Positions 56,086-64,000 of a stretch of 64,000 nucleotides of DNA are shown piece by piece. The position numbers and the translations under genes are program-made. This DNA comes from Protopterus annectens (Eukaryota > Chordata > Ceratodontiformes > Protopteridae), in the NCBI RefSeq assembly GCF_019279795.1, contig NC_056743.1:925994016-926058015 (forward strand), written 5' to 3'. The first letter of the stretch is position 1, and the number at the start of each line of letters is the position of its first letter. The notes beneath the pieces were generated by a model, which had not been told where the DNA came from, ran no database searches, and saw nothing but the letters and a program-made list of their open reading frames with translations.

Positions 56086-56217
56086 ATAATTTAAAACACA
56101 AAAAATATACCTCCAAACAAAAGCAAATATACCAAAAAGGCTTTTAAGCATAATAAAAGAAAGGAGAGGTATAGCAAGAGAAAAACAGGGGGCTGGAGGG
56201 TGGGTAACCAGGACTGC

Positions 56218-56312
56218 AACAGTGAATAAACTCAAACATCTACATTTATGGTGTGTACACAACTGTACTATGTTCTTCATGTTTCACTGTTGCAGTCATT
56301 ACATTTGGGTAG
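56218..56312 (-). repeat. internal complementary region of DIRS B
   Basis: ACATCTACATTTATGGTGTG onward complements the right end (55795-55830). TTTCACTGTTGCAGTCATTA onward complements the left end (61375-61400). Confidence 0.88.
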
Positions 56313-56342
56313 AATCCCAAAGCTATGGTTGGGAGGATGGAT

Positions 56343-57391
56343 TTATACAGCATTAGGAGCAGCTATAAGGCCCTGCAGAACAGCAGTGGCAAAGCCAGCT
56401 CTGGATTTAGAGAAGAGAGGTAAATGGTAATGTTTGGTGAACGTATGAACTGAGCTCCAGGTAACAGCTTCTAGGATGTCTCTGGTAGGAACCCCTCTGA
56501 GAAAGGCTGCAGAAATAGATGCAGCCCTGGTGGAATGAGATCTGATCCCCTTGGAGACTAGTTTACCATGGTGCATATAGCAGAAACGAATACCATGGCT
56601 TATCCATTTTGAAAGAGTCTGCTTTGAAATAGCCTTTCCCTCTTCCCCTGCAGCAAATGCCACCAGCAATTGTTCAGATTTTCTTAGAGATTTTGTCCTG
56701 TTTAAGTAGAATCTTAGTTGTCTGTGTACATCCAATGAATGCAGAATCCGCTTACTCTTGTTCTGTGGATTTGGGAAGAAAGTTGGCAGATGAGTGGTCT
56801 GATTAAGGGCCACACTAGATACCACTGCAGGCATAAAGGATGGATTGGTCCTGAGGGCCACCCTGTTCGGGTAAAAAATAATGAAAGGCTCCACTGCCAT
56901 AAGAGCCTGTAGTTCTGATATACTTCTAGCTGAAGTGATTGCTACAAGAAAAGCTGTTTTCCAAGAGAGAAATTTTAGGTCCGCTGTCGCTCAAAAGGAG
57001 GTAAAGTGAGTTTTTCCAAAACAAAATTGAGGTCCCATGCAGGAGTTGGTGCTCTCCTGGGAGGTCTCAATTTTTTGGCCCCTCTGAGGTACTGCTTTAG
57101 CAAGGGATGAGAAAAGAGGGGAGGCTCTGTGTTGTAATGAGTTGAAATGGCAGAGGCATGGATTTTTATGGAAGAAAGAGATAGGCCCTTGTGAAGCATC
57201 TCAATTAAGCATTGCAGAATCTGAGGAATATTGGGCATTGCTGTGCTTATTCCTTGTGCTTGGTTCCAGGCACAGAATCTTTTCCATTTGTCAGCGTAAG
57301 ATTTTCTAGTACTAGGCCTTCTAGCCTCCAAAATGACATCCATCACAGGTTTGCTGAGAGATGTAACTGGTAAAATTAGTTGATTAGCCAT
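56343..57391 (-). pseudogene. tyrosine recombinase of DIRS B
   Basis: It starts at the ATG at 57391 (MANQLILPVTSLSKPVMD), in the same open frame as upstream RNase H. Boxes: LEARRPSTRKSYADKWKRF, PTPAWDLNFVLEKLTLPPFE, then a shift near 56990, AITSARSISELQAL (first Arg kept), HSLDVHRQLRFYLNRTK, HSTRAASISAAFLRG (H-x-x-R) and FTKHYHL (Tyr). The 56900-56343 frame covers the catalytic C-terminus without a stop. One frameshift appears to be the only major defect. Confidence 0.9.
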
Positions 57392-59180
57392 GCTGCAAGA
57401 TTCAAAGTTTGGAGCTGAGTGTGCAGAATCTGATAGTTCTGCTGAGACAGTAGGTAAGGTGTCTGAGGCAGGTACCACGGAAGAAGGTGTGACATGTTGC
57501 GCAGGAGCGAGTACCGGTGTTGGCGAGGCCAGTCTGGAGCAATCAGAATCATTTTTGGTTTTTCCTGTCTGACTTTTAGTAAGACCTTGGAGAGCAGAGG
57601 CAGAAGGAGAAAGGCATAGGCTGATAGGTTTTTCCTGCTGAAGGATAGAGCATCCACTTTCCAAGCTTTTTTTGTGATGAATTCTTGTACAGAATTTGTC
57701 CAACTGATAGTTTTGGGGTGAGGCAAAAGGATCTATGTCTGGGCTCCCCCACTTACGTGTCAACATGCTGAAGATTTGTGGATCCAGTTTCCATTCGTGT
57801 GGGTCCATAAGATTTCTGCTAAGTTTGTCTGCCAGAGTATTTTGCTTTCCTGGCAGGAATTGAGCTTGTAGATGTATTTGATAAGTCAAGGCCGTGTTCC
57901 ACAATGCCATGGCTAGTCTACAAAGGGGTAGGAATGTGTACCCCCCCTGCTTGTTTATGTACCACATGACTTTGGTGTTGTCTGTCTTTATCAGTAGTTG
58001 TCCTGGACGAAGATAGTCCTTAAAAGCCGTCGGAGCATTCTGTACAGCTAGCATCTCTTTCTGGTTGATATGTAGGTGCATTTGATTTGGGCTCCATTGG
58101 CCCTGAACATCTCCCTGCCAGATGCACCCCCCAAGTTTAGTCTGAAGTGCCTGTAGTCTGGGTTTGGGCAGCAGGGGGTGGAATGAATGACAGTCCCTTG
58201 TTTTGGTGGCAGGCCTCTGCCCACCATAGGAACTCTAGTTACAGGCAAGGAATGATAGGAATCATTGTTTCCAGGCTGTGAGAATGTTGACTCTATAAGC
58301 TTTTTAGGTACCATTGAAGTTTCCTCATATGCAGTCTTGCATATGGAATTAGAAGAATGCAGGAGGCCATGAACCTCAAGGCCTGCAGAATTTGTCTTAC
58401 AGATAGCTGGGTTTTTGTGGCCACCTGTTTGAAGTAAGTCATCAATTGAATTTGTTTTTCTGGCGGAAGGTAAGTCATGTGGGCAGTTATATTCAAGCTT
58501 GCACCCAGGAATGTAATTATTTGAGAGGGTACCAGTTGTGATTTCTTTTTGTTTATGGTGTACCATAGACAAGTTAGAAGCCTTTTTACAAACGTCAGAT
58601 GCTTTAGAGTGTCCTTGTTTTCTGCCTGAATTAGACAATCATCCAAGTATGGATAAATTTGAATATTTCTTTGCCTGCAAAAAGCAATTACTGGTGCCAG
58701 GCACTTTGTGAAGACCCTTGGCGCAATAGATAAGCCAAAGGGTAGTGCACAGAACTGGTAATGCAAATAGCCTGGTTTGAAGCGGAAGTATCTTCTGCAA
58801 GATTCCCTGATTGGGATATGCAGGTATGCCTCTTTTAAGTCTAGAGTTACCAACCAGGCATCCTTGCCTAGCATAGGTAGTAACTGTTGAAGAATCAGCA
58901 TCTTGAATTTTGGAATGTCCAGAAATGTATTTAGAATGGATAAGTCCAGAATTGGATGCCATGATTTGTCTTTTCTGGGTACCAGGAAAAGCCTTGAATA
59001 AAAACCTTGTCCCTTTTCCTTTTCTGGTACTGGCTGAATAACCCCCATATTCATGAGGGACATAACTTGTTTCTGGGCCTCTGCCCACTGATTTGGAGGT
59101 AGATCTGGCCATCCGTTTGGAATTGGCAATGTGTGGAAATTAAATCTATATCCCTGGGATACTATATTTAAATCCTATTT
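57392..59180 (-). pseudogene. pol of DIRS B: RT, RNase H, post-RNase H domain
   Basis: RT lies at 59129-58293: QGFYSRLFLVPRKDKSWHPI, TLDLKEAYLHIPIRE, FCALPFGLSIAPRVF and YPYLDDCLI. RNase H is in the 58081-56975 frame: HINQKEMLAVQNAPTAF, LIKTDNTKVMWYINKQGG and LPGKQNTLADKLSR. The following domain reads DIDPFASPQN and, in the 57726-57376 frame, AYAFLLLPLLSKVL and LIAPDWPRQH, with the proline motif of other copies lost. Frame changes near 58290, 58085 and 57650 inactivate it. Confidence 0.87.
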
Positions 59181-59277
59181 GTCCTGGGTAATCAGTTACC
59201 AGTTTCATGCATGAAGTGCCAATTTTCCCCCCAAAGGGGCGGCCAAAAGATAAGTGCTTGTTGATTGCAGTGGAAAG

Positions 59278-61092
59278 TCATTGAGGCTGTTTCCCATAGG
59301 AAGTTGCCTTGTTGCTTCCAGATTTGGAGATGGAGGCACCCCATTGCTTTGTTCTAGAAGTCCCTTGCGACTGAAACCTGGAGCCTTTGGAATGCCTGGG
59401 TTTGACCTGAGTGACTCTAGTGGGTACTGGAAAGGACCAGTTCTTAGTAGGCCAATGCCTGCTAAACCTAGGTGGCTGCACTTGTAGGAAATCTTTCACA
59501 GTTTGCATAGATTTAGCTTTATCTTCCATCTTTTTCAAAACTTCTTCATCCTTATTGCCAAATAATCTGTCCTGTTGTAAAGGAGCATCCAACAGTTTTG
59601 CTTTAACATGGTCCAGCAGACTTTGCTCCTTGAGCCATGCATGCCTTCTTATCAGAGATCCAGTTACAGCAGCCCTGCAAGAGGCTTCCAAGGAATCAAA
59701 ACCACATTGAAAAGTATGTTTTCCAACTTGTTCAGCTGAATGCAATAAATCCTGTAAATCCTTATTTTCCACAGTCAGAAATCAACATAATTTATGTTTA
59801 AGTAGTCCCATGACATGCTAATGATATTTAAGCATATGAAATTGACAGTTTAAAGCCCTGATTGCCAAGGTTGCAGAAGTGTAAACCTTCTTATCCCATC
59901 TATCCAGCGCCCTGGAATCTCTATCAGAAGGGGTAGGATTTTTAGCAGAAGAGGCCTTAACACCCTTGGGACCTTGATAAATGGTTTCAGGGTCAGCAGA
60001 AGGGTTTTTAAAAAGGAATTTGTGGGAGTCAGGAACCCTGTAGTATCTGTCTGGCTTACTAGGAGCCGGAGGCAGGGAATCAGGAGTCATACTGGATTCT
60101 GAGAAAACATAATCAACAATGTCTAGAACAGGAGGTATAGCCAAAGGCCTATGCTGAGGAAGAAGAAGAAAATCCCTAAGTCTCTTTTTAGAGTCTGAGA
60201 AATCCTGACTCTCCCAGTGAAAGTGTTCCCTTAAGGTATGCAAAGTTTCTCCAAAAGAAAAATCCTCAGGAGGAGAAGCAGAAGGGATGAAGTCTTCTGC
60301 ATCAGAGTCCTCATAAGTGGGCATAGATAATTCCTGATCAGAAGAGGAATCAGAGGAAATAGAAACCTGATCTGAAGATTCATAGTCAGTGCCTTGCCTA
60401 GGCCTCTTTGCAGGAGGGGGATGGGTACCCCTGATCAAGTTAATTAAATCCTCAGCCATTTTGATCATTTGTTTTTTAGACATTGGGGCCTGTACACATG
60501 GCCCATGCATCGGTTTTTTAGACATAGAAGTAGTTTTTGGCCTTAATTTGGAAGAGGGCGTTGGTTTAATATACACATCTTTAGGCCTGAAAACACCATC
60601 AGAAGCTGGTGCCTGCTCAGGGGCTCCAGATCCATCTAAGGTAGAGACATCCACGGGTTCAATACTAAAAGTATCTTACGGCATACCAGACGCCAAATGG
60701 GTCTCAGTAGAGGCCTGCAAATCAAAAGTAGTGGGTATCAGGGGCTGCGTAAGTGCCTCATTGAGTACCGACAAACCGGCGACTGGCTTAGGAGAAGCTT
60801 TGCCGTCAGTTTTGGACCTCGACGGTTTGTCTCTGTCTTTTTCTTTGCGTTTTTTAGGTATTCCGGTAGTCAGATTGCTAACCGATGACATTTCTGGATA
60901 GCTAAATCTTGAGCCAAAATATTTAGAAGCAGAAATATACCGACATTTAATAGTGCGTTGATTAAATTTAGCACAAAACCGACAGCAAGTCATGTTGTGA
61001 TCAGGGCCTAGGCAAGGAATACAGTACAAATGAAAATCCTTATGAGGTATTTGCTTCCCACAAGTAATACAATTATTAACTTTTACTCACAT
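59278..61092 (-). pseudogene. gag-like ORF of DIRS B
   Basis: The homologous start ATG (61092) is followed directly by TGA, so initiation here is lost. Downstream the frame gives the cysteine module (IPHKDFHLYCIPCLGPDHN, then CCRFCAKFNQRTIKC), a KKRKEKDRDKPSRSK patch (61029-60676), EDSDAEDFIPSASPPEDFSF, HTLREHFHWESQDFSDSKKR and KPDRYYRVPDSHKFLFK (60654-59818), then SLEASCRAAVTGSLIRRHAW (59772-59278). Breaks lie near 60660 and 59815. Confidence 0.82.
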
Positions 61093-61229
61093 CGGTAAGG
61101 AGCAAAAAAATTTCCCCAACAGGGTACTTAGCTTTTAGGTGAAGACTTCGGTTCTGAAACTCGAAAACGAAAATTTCAGGAGTCAGCTGACCGGCACATG
61201 CGAACTGCTTCTGCTTCGGGCACTGCACG

Positions 61230-61409
61230 GCAAGAAAGACTGATGTAATGGCTCCGGCTGCATGTTTTATACCCTTGACGACCTGACGTCATGGAAGAAG
61301 GGACAGCAACCGACGCAGGACACAAGACTTTGTTAATCAGGCCAACTGAGGGCAACCTGCCAGCAGATTATCCAAATGTAATGACTGCAACAGTGAAACA
61401 CAAAGAACA
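61230..61409 (-). repeat. left (5') inverted terminal repeat of DIRS B
   Basis: Complement of 55830-56020. It contains TATAAA on the minus strand at 61266-61271, about 175 bp before the gag start site, matching the position seen in DIRS A. Confidence 0.92.
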
Positions 61410-61480
61410 CCTGTAAACTGTATATGATAAGACAGCAGACAAAGGAGTAGCATTGCTGGAATTGAATTCATCCTCAGGTC
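61410..61480 (+). pseudogene. CR1-type RT fragment, copy 4, right of DIRS B
   Basis: CTGTAAACTG encodes CKL directly after the FADD position and continues into a decayed stretch (DKTADKGVALLELNSSSG in one frame). It matches the region after FADDCKLG in the main CR1 copy and resumes the fragment interrupted at 55790. Confidence 0.6.
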
Positions 61481-61692
61481 TTGGTAAGCAGTAAGTTCAT
61501 GAGATGGACCCTGTTTTTCACAAAATCTCATCAAGATGACACTATGTTGACTGTATTTTATATAGCACATATCATGGACAAAAGTAGGTTAAATAAAGAT
61601 AGCTGGGTACACAAGACCCAAGATAAAAAAAGTGCTTAACCCTGGTAGGCGCACTAGCGCCAGGACTGGAAAAAATGACAGTGCAGCATCCT
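61481..61692. other. unassigned spacer
   Basis: No coding or repeat feature recognised between the CR1 remnant and the SINE. Confidence 0.5.
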
Positions 61693-61830
61693 CAAGGCCT
61701 AATGGTTAAGGTGTTTGCCTTACAAACACAAGGTGCAGGGTTTGAGTCTCACAAGTGGTAATTGGCTAGGCTTAAAATGGCTCGCAAGGGCAGTTAGCTT
61801 AGTACTAACCTATAAAACTATGAACCTATA
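61693..61830 (+). mobile_element. tRNA-like SINE, copy 3 (best preserved), with CR1 tail
   Basis: The head CTAATGGTTAAGGTGTTTGC resembles a tRNA A-box region. GGGTTTGAGTCTC (61739-61751) fits a B box. The tail (61763-61830) reads GGCTAGGCTTAAAATGGC, then GGGCAGTTAGCTTAGTACTA and AACTATGAACCTATAA. The complement of the CR1 3' end at 27793-27860 has GGCTAGGCTTATAAATGCC, GGGCAGATAGCCTAGTATGA and ACCTATGAACC, so the SINE and LINE share a tail. Confidence 0.75.
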
Positions 61831-61884
61831 AGATCATAAAGAGGGAACACAGAACAGAAGATTAGTAAAGCAGATGTTAAAAAA

Positions 61885-62590
61885 TAGAAGAGGTTATGGA
61901 ATACTTGTGAAGTGAATGGTTTGGTGCAGAAAATTTAACATGGGTTACATCACAGCATGATGAAACAATGAGTCCCCAAAGTAAGAAGAAGCAGGAGGAG
62001 CAGAAGACATCTGAAGAAGAAATATGGCCATGGGAAAGAGATTTAATAAGGTGCAAAGGAGAAAGCAAAATTAATCATTACAAGAAGAGCACCACCAAAG
62101 ATATTTGTAGAGAAATATAGGAAAAGACATCCAGGCATGGAAAATTTTACAATACAAAAAGAATAAGAAAACAAAGGGGAAAAGTAGAAAGTAATGGAAA
62201 CGCTAAAGAAATAGAAACTGAGGTTATGGATTACCAGCAAAGTGAGGGATTTAGTGTAAAAAAATCTAACTCGGATAACATCACAGCAGGATAGAGCAAT
62301 GCATCCCCAAATTAAGGAGAAACCAGTGGTGCAGGAAACATCTGATCAGCTGCCATATGAAGATACTTTGGAGCTTTTCATAGAAAACCAGTTCAAATGT
62401 TCAGTTGGAGTTGCACAACAAGAGAAGGAACAGGAAACTGTGGCAACTCTGATGCAGTCAGTGTTGTGGAGTGATATGCCAGTGAGCTCCCATATGAAGG
62501 AGCAATGGATGACACAGGGTGAAACTGAAAAGAATGTGGCACATGAAGATGCTCTGGAACTTTCTATAGAATGTATAAATAGAGAAAAGA
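61885..62590. repeat. diverged tandem duplication, 335-bp offset
   Basis: The stretch from 61885 (GAGGTTATGGAATACTTGTG) recurs from 62221 (GAGGTTATGGATTACCAGCA). Both continue with a GGxTTxGTG block, ACATCACAGCA, AATGxxTCCCCAAA and ACATCTGA. Similarity is roughly 65 percent by eye over 150 bp. A 106-codon frame at 62299-62619 is open but resembles no family I recognise. Confidence 0.6.
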
Positions 62591-62638
62591 CACTTTGGCT
62601 GGAGATAAAGACACTTTAATACAAATAAAAATAACAAA

Positions 62639-62678
62639 AAGGTAAGCGCTTTCGAGGTAACCCTCGTCTTCAGACCTA
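62639..62678 (-). ncRNA. candidate hammerhead ribozyme, second Penelope family
   Basis: Minus-strand CTGAAGA (62673-62667), one unpaired C, stem GAGG/CCTC with loop GTTA, GAAA (62653-62650), palindromic AGCGCT and U at the cleavage position. AGGT can pair with ACCT as stem I. Stem I and II sequences differ from the other family but stay paired, which supports the fold. Confidence 0.65.
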
Positions 62679-62758
62679 AATACAAACTGATAAAAATCCT
62701 GGATTTAAATGCAAGCACTGACCAATAAAACAAGGCTTAGGAATTCATCATAAAAAGC

Positions 62759-62794
62759 TAATTAATTAATTAATTAATTAATTAATTAATTAAT
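62759..62794. repeat. TTAA microsatellite
   Basis: Nine head-to-tail AATT/TTAA units between the hammerhead-like motif and the Penelope coding remnant. Confidence 0.95.
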
Positions 62795-62972
62795 GTGGTA
62801 AACCTCTTCTCTTCAAAATGGGTTTTAAAGACACAGTGCCATTGAGGCCAGGTGGAAAATGTGCCTTGACATCCACAATCCATCTTAATTCAACATATTC
62901 TGTCTCATTTTTACAGTCCCCTTCATGCAAACTAACATTCACTTTCTGCAAAACTAAAAATTTAAAATTATG

Positions 62973-63400
62973 CTATGTATCATGATCAATTACATGCTTA
63001 GCTAGTGCATTCATGCATTTGCTGTTACGCATGTCATTGAGATGGTCCAAAATTCTTTCTTTTAACATGGGATTAGTCTTGCCTATATAAAATGCACTAC
63101 ATAAATTACACTTTGCTAAATAAACAATGTTTCTTGTGGAACAATCAGCATAAAAAGAAAACACTATAGGCTTATCATTTAGTGGATGTCTGACCATCCA
63201 AGCAGACCATAAACAGGCACAAGCTTTACAAGTTCTACAGGGGTGGGTACCTCTACTCTGTGAGTTAAACCTCTCACATATATTATGGTGCTTGTAACAT
63301 AACCAGCTTATTATATGTTTTTTATTTTTTATATTTTTCCCCTAACAGATTTGTTTTTCAACTGAATTGTACAGGTTATAGGTCACATTAAAGGTGGGGA
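62973..63400 (-). pseudogene. GIY-YIG endonuclease domain of second Penelope family
   Basis: The 63197-62973 frame contains NIVYLAKCNLCSAFYIGKTN and LKERILDHLNDMRNSKCMNA. The VY...YIG spacing is that of Penelope nucleases. Upstream, in a continuing frame, HPCRTCKACACLWSAW corresponds to CGACKACPHI of the dimer copies. The RT domain is missing. The domain would nick DNA for target-primed synthesis; it is truncated and inactive. Confidence 0.8.
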
Positions 63401-63440
63401 AAGTTTTGAAATGATTTATTGTGGTCTCATTTTTTTATAT

Positions 63441-64000
63441 CACGACGAAGAGTTACCGAATAGCTGGGAAACTACAGCAGAGATGGTAAGGGAGACAGCT
63501 AGAAAGGTGCTTGTTGTGACATCTGGACAGAGGAAGGAGGACAAGGAGACCTGGTGGTGGAATGAGGAAGTACAGGAGAGTATACAGAGGAAGAGGCTGG
63601 TGAAGAAGAAGTGGGATTGTCAGAGAGATGAAGAAAGTAGACAGGAGTATAAGGAGATGAGGAGCATGGCAAAGAGAGAGGTGGCGAAGGCTAAGAATAA
63701 GGCATATGGAGAGTTGTATGAAAGGTTGGACACTAAAGAGGGAGAAAAGGACCTGTACCGATTGGCTAGACAGAGGGACCAAGCTGGGAAAGATGTGCAG
63801 CAGGTAAGGGTGATAAAGGATAGTGACGGAAACGTACTCGCAAGCAAGGAGAGTGTGTTGAACAGATGGAAAGAGTACTTTGAGGGGCTGATGAATGAAG
63901 AGAATGAGAGAGAGAGAAGGTTGGATGATGTGGAGATAGTGAATCAGGAAGTGAAACAGATTAGCATGAAAGAAGTACGGACAGCTATGAAGAGGATGAA
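63441..64000 (+). CDS. RTE-clade LINE ORF, linker and RT N-terminus, runs off the window
   Basis: An uninterrupted frame from 63441 to the window end reads LPNSWETTAEMVRETARKVL, KEDKETWWWNEEVQESIQRK, REVAKAKNKAYGELYERLDT, GEKDLYRLARQRDQAGKDVQ, DSDGNVLASKESVLNRWKEY and VKQISMKEVRTAMKRMK. This is the region between endonuclease and RT fingers in RTE elements. The endonuclease lies missing or truncated on the left, where the Penelope fragment abuts. The open frame suggests a younger copy than the one at 22280-24310. Confidence 0.85.

Larger units (their letters stand above)
55791..61409 (-). mobile_element. DIRS retrotransposon B
   Basis: A 5.6-kb minus-strand element with inverted ends (55791-56020 and 61230-61409) and an internal complementary region (56218-56312). 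Gag, RT, RNase H, post-RNase H domain and recombinase occur in the same order as in DIRS A. It is inserted in a plus-strand CR1 fragment: NFAD lies left and CCTGTAAACTG (second Asp codon region then CKL) lies right. The right-end sequence AGTACAGTTG resembles that of DIRS A (AGTACAGTTT). A short AT repeat is at 56039-56078. Confidence 0.93.
62600..63437 (-). mobile_element. 5'-truncated Penelope-like element, second family
   Basis: The minus strand carries a GIY-YIG-type C-terminal domain, a hammerhead-like motif at 62639-62678 and an A/T-rich 3' end. It is clearly different in sequence from the dimer at 40379-44757. The 5' truncation lies near 63437, where an RTE sequence on the other strand begins. 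A TTAA tract is at 62759-62794. Confidence 0.8.

Noticed and set aside
61693..61830. Functional tRNA gene
   Set aside because: A- and B-box-like motifs exist but there is no acceptor stem pairing, and a CR1-like tail follows; it is a SINE.

Overview
This window looks like intergenic DNA from a large, repeat-rich vertebrate genome. An amphibian (caecilian or salamander) or a lungfish would fit, because tyrosine-recombinase (DIRS) retrotransposons, CR1-type LINEs, RTE LINEs and Penelope-like elements all occur together. The species cannot be fixed from sequence alone. I see no convincing host exon, host RNA gene or CRISPR array. Almost everything recognisable is a transposable element or tandem repeat, and most coding regions are broken by stops and frameshifts.

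Layout. 214-2165: 3' part of a decayed DIRS element, with a short element inside it that has a 9-bp target duplication. 2571-5446: a 40-bp minisatellite split by a 5'-truncated Rex1/L2-type LINE. 6370-18880: a degenerate DIRS element (+) hit by a tRNA-like SINE, by a complete second DIRS element (8518-14717) and by a truncated CR1 LINE (15858-16816). 22280-24310: a decayed RTE LINE with its own SINE insertion. 25021-27000: a decayed CR1 LINE (-) carrying a pogo/Tigger-like miniature element.

The centre is a deeply nested locus. A LINE resembling the restriction-endonuclease (R2/R4-like) group can be followed in four pieces: 27500-27792, 47873-48252, 48588-48959 and 54545-55150. Its polymerase is split at the catalytic Asp-Asp by a CR1 insertion of about 20 kb (27793-47872, minus strand). 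That insertion holds an esterase-type ORF1, an endonuclease/RT ORF2 and, upstream, about 35 copies of a 284-bp monomer that sit where its 5' leader should be. A head-to-head Penelope-like dimer (40379-44757) lies inside the array with a 14-bp target duplication, and each copy ends in a hammerhead-like motif. The same R2/R4-like LINE was also hit by a palindromic miniature element and by a 5.6-kb DIRS element (48960-54544, minus). A second 5.6-kb DIRS element (55791-61409, minus) sits in a CR1 RT fragment, also at its FADD motif. The right end holds a SINE, a diverged 335-bp duplication, a truncated second Penelope family with its own hammerhead-like motif, and an open RTE frame that runs off the window.

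Mechanistic links. All four DIRS copies retain gag, RT, RNase H and recombinase traces or an internal complementary region matching their termini, as expected for circular-intermediate elements. The SINE 3' tail matches the CR1 3' tail, which suggests CR1 machinery moved the SINE. Relative ages follow from nesting: the R2/R4-like and outer DIRS hosts are oldest; the Penelope dimer, whose arms are nearly identical, is youngest.
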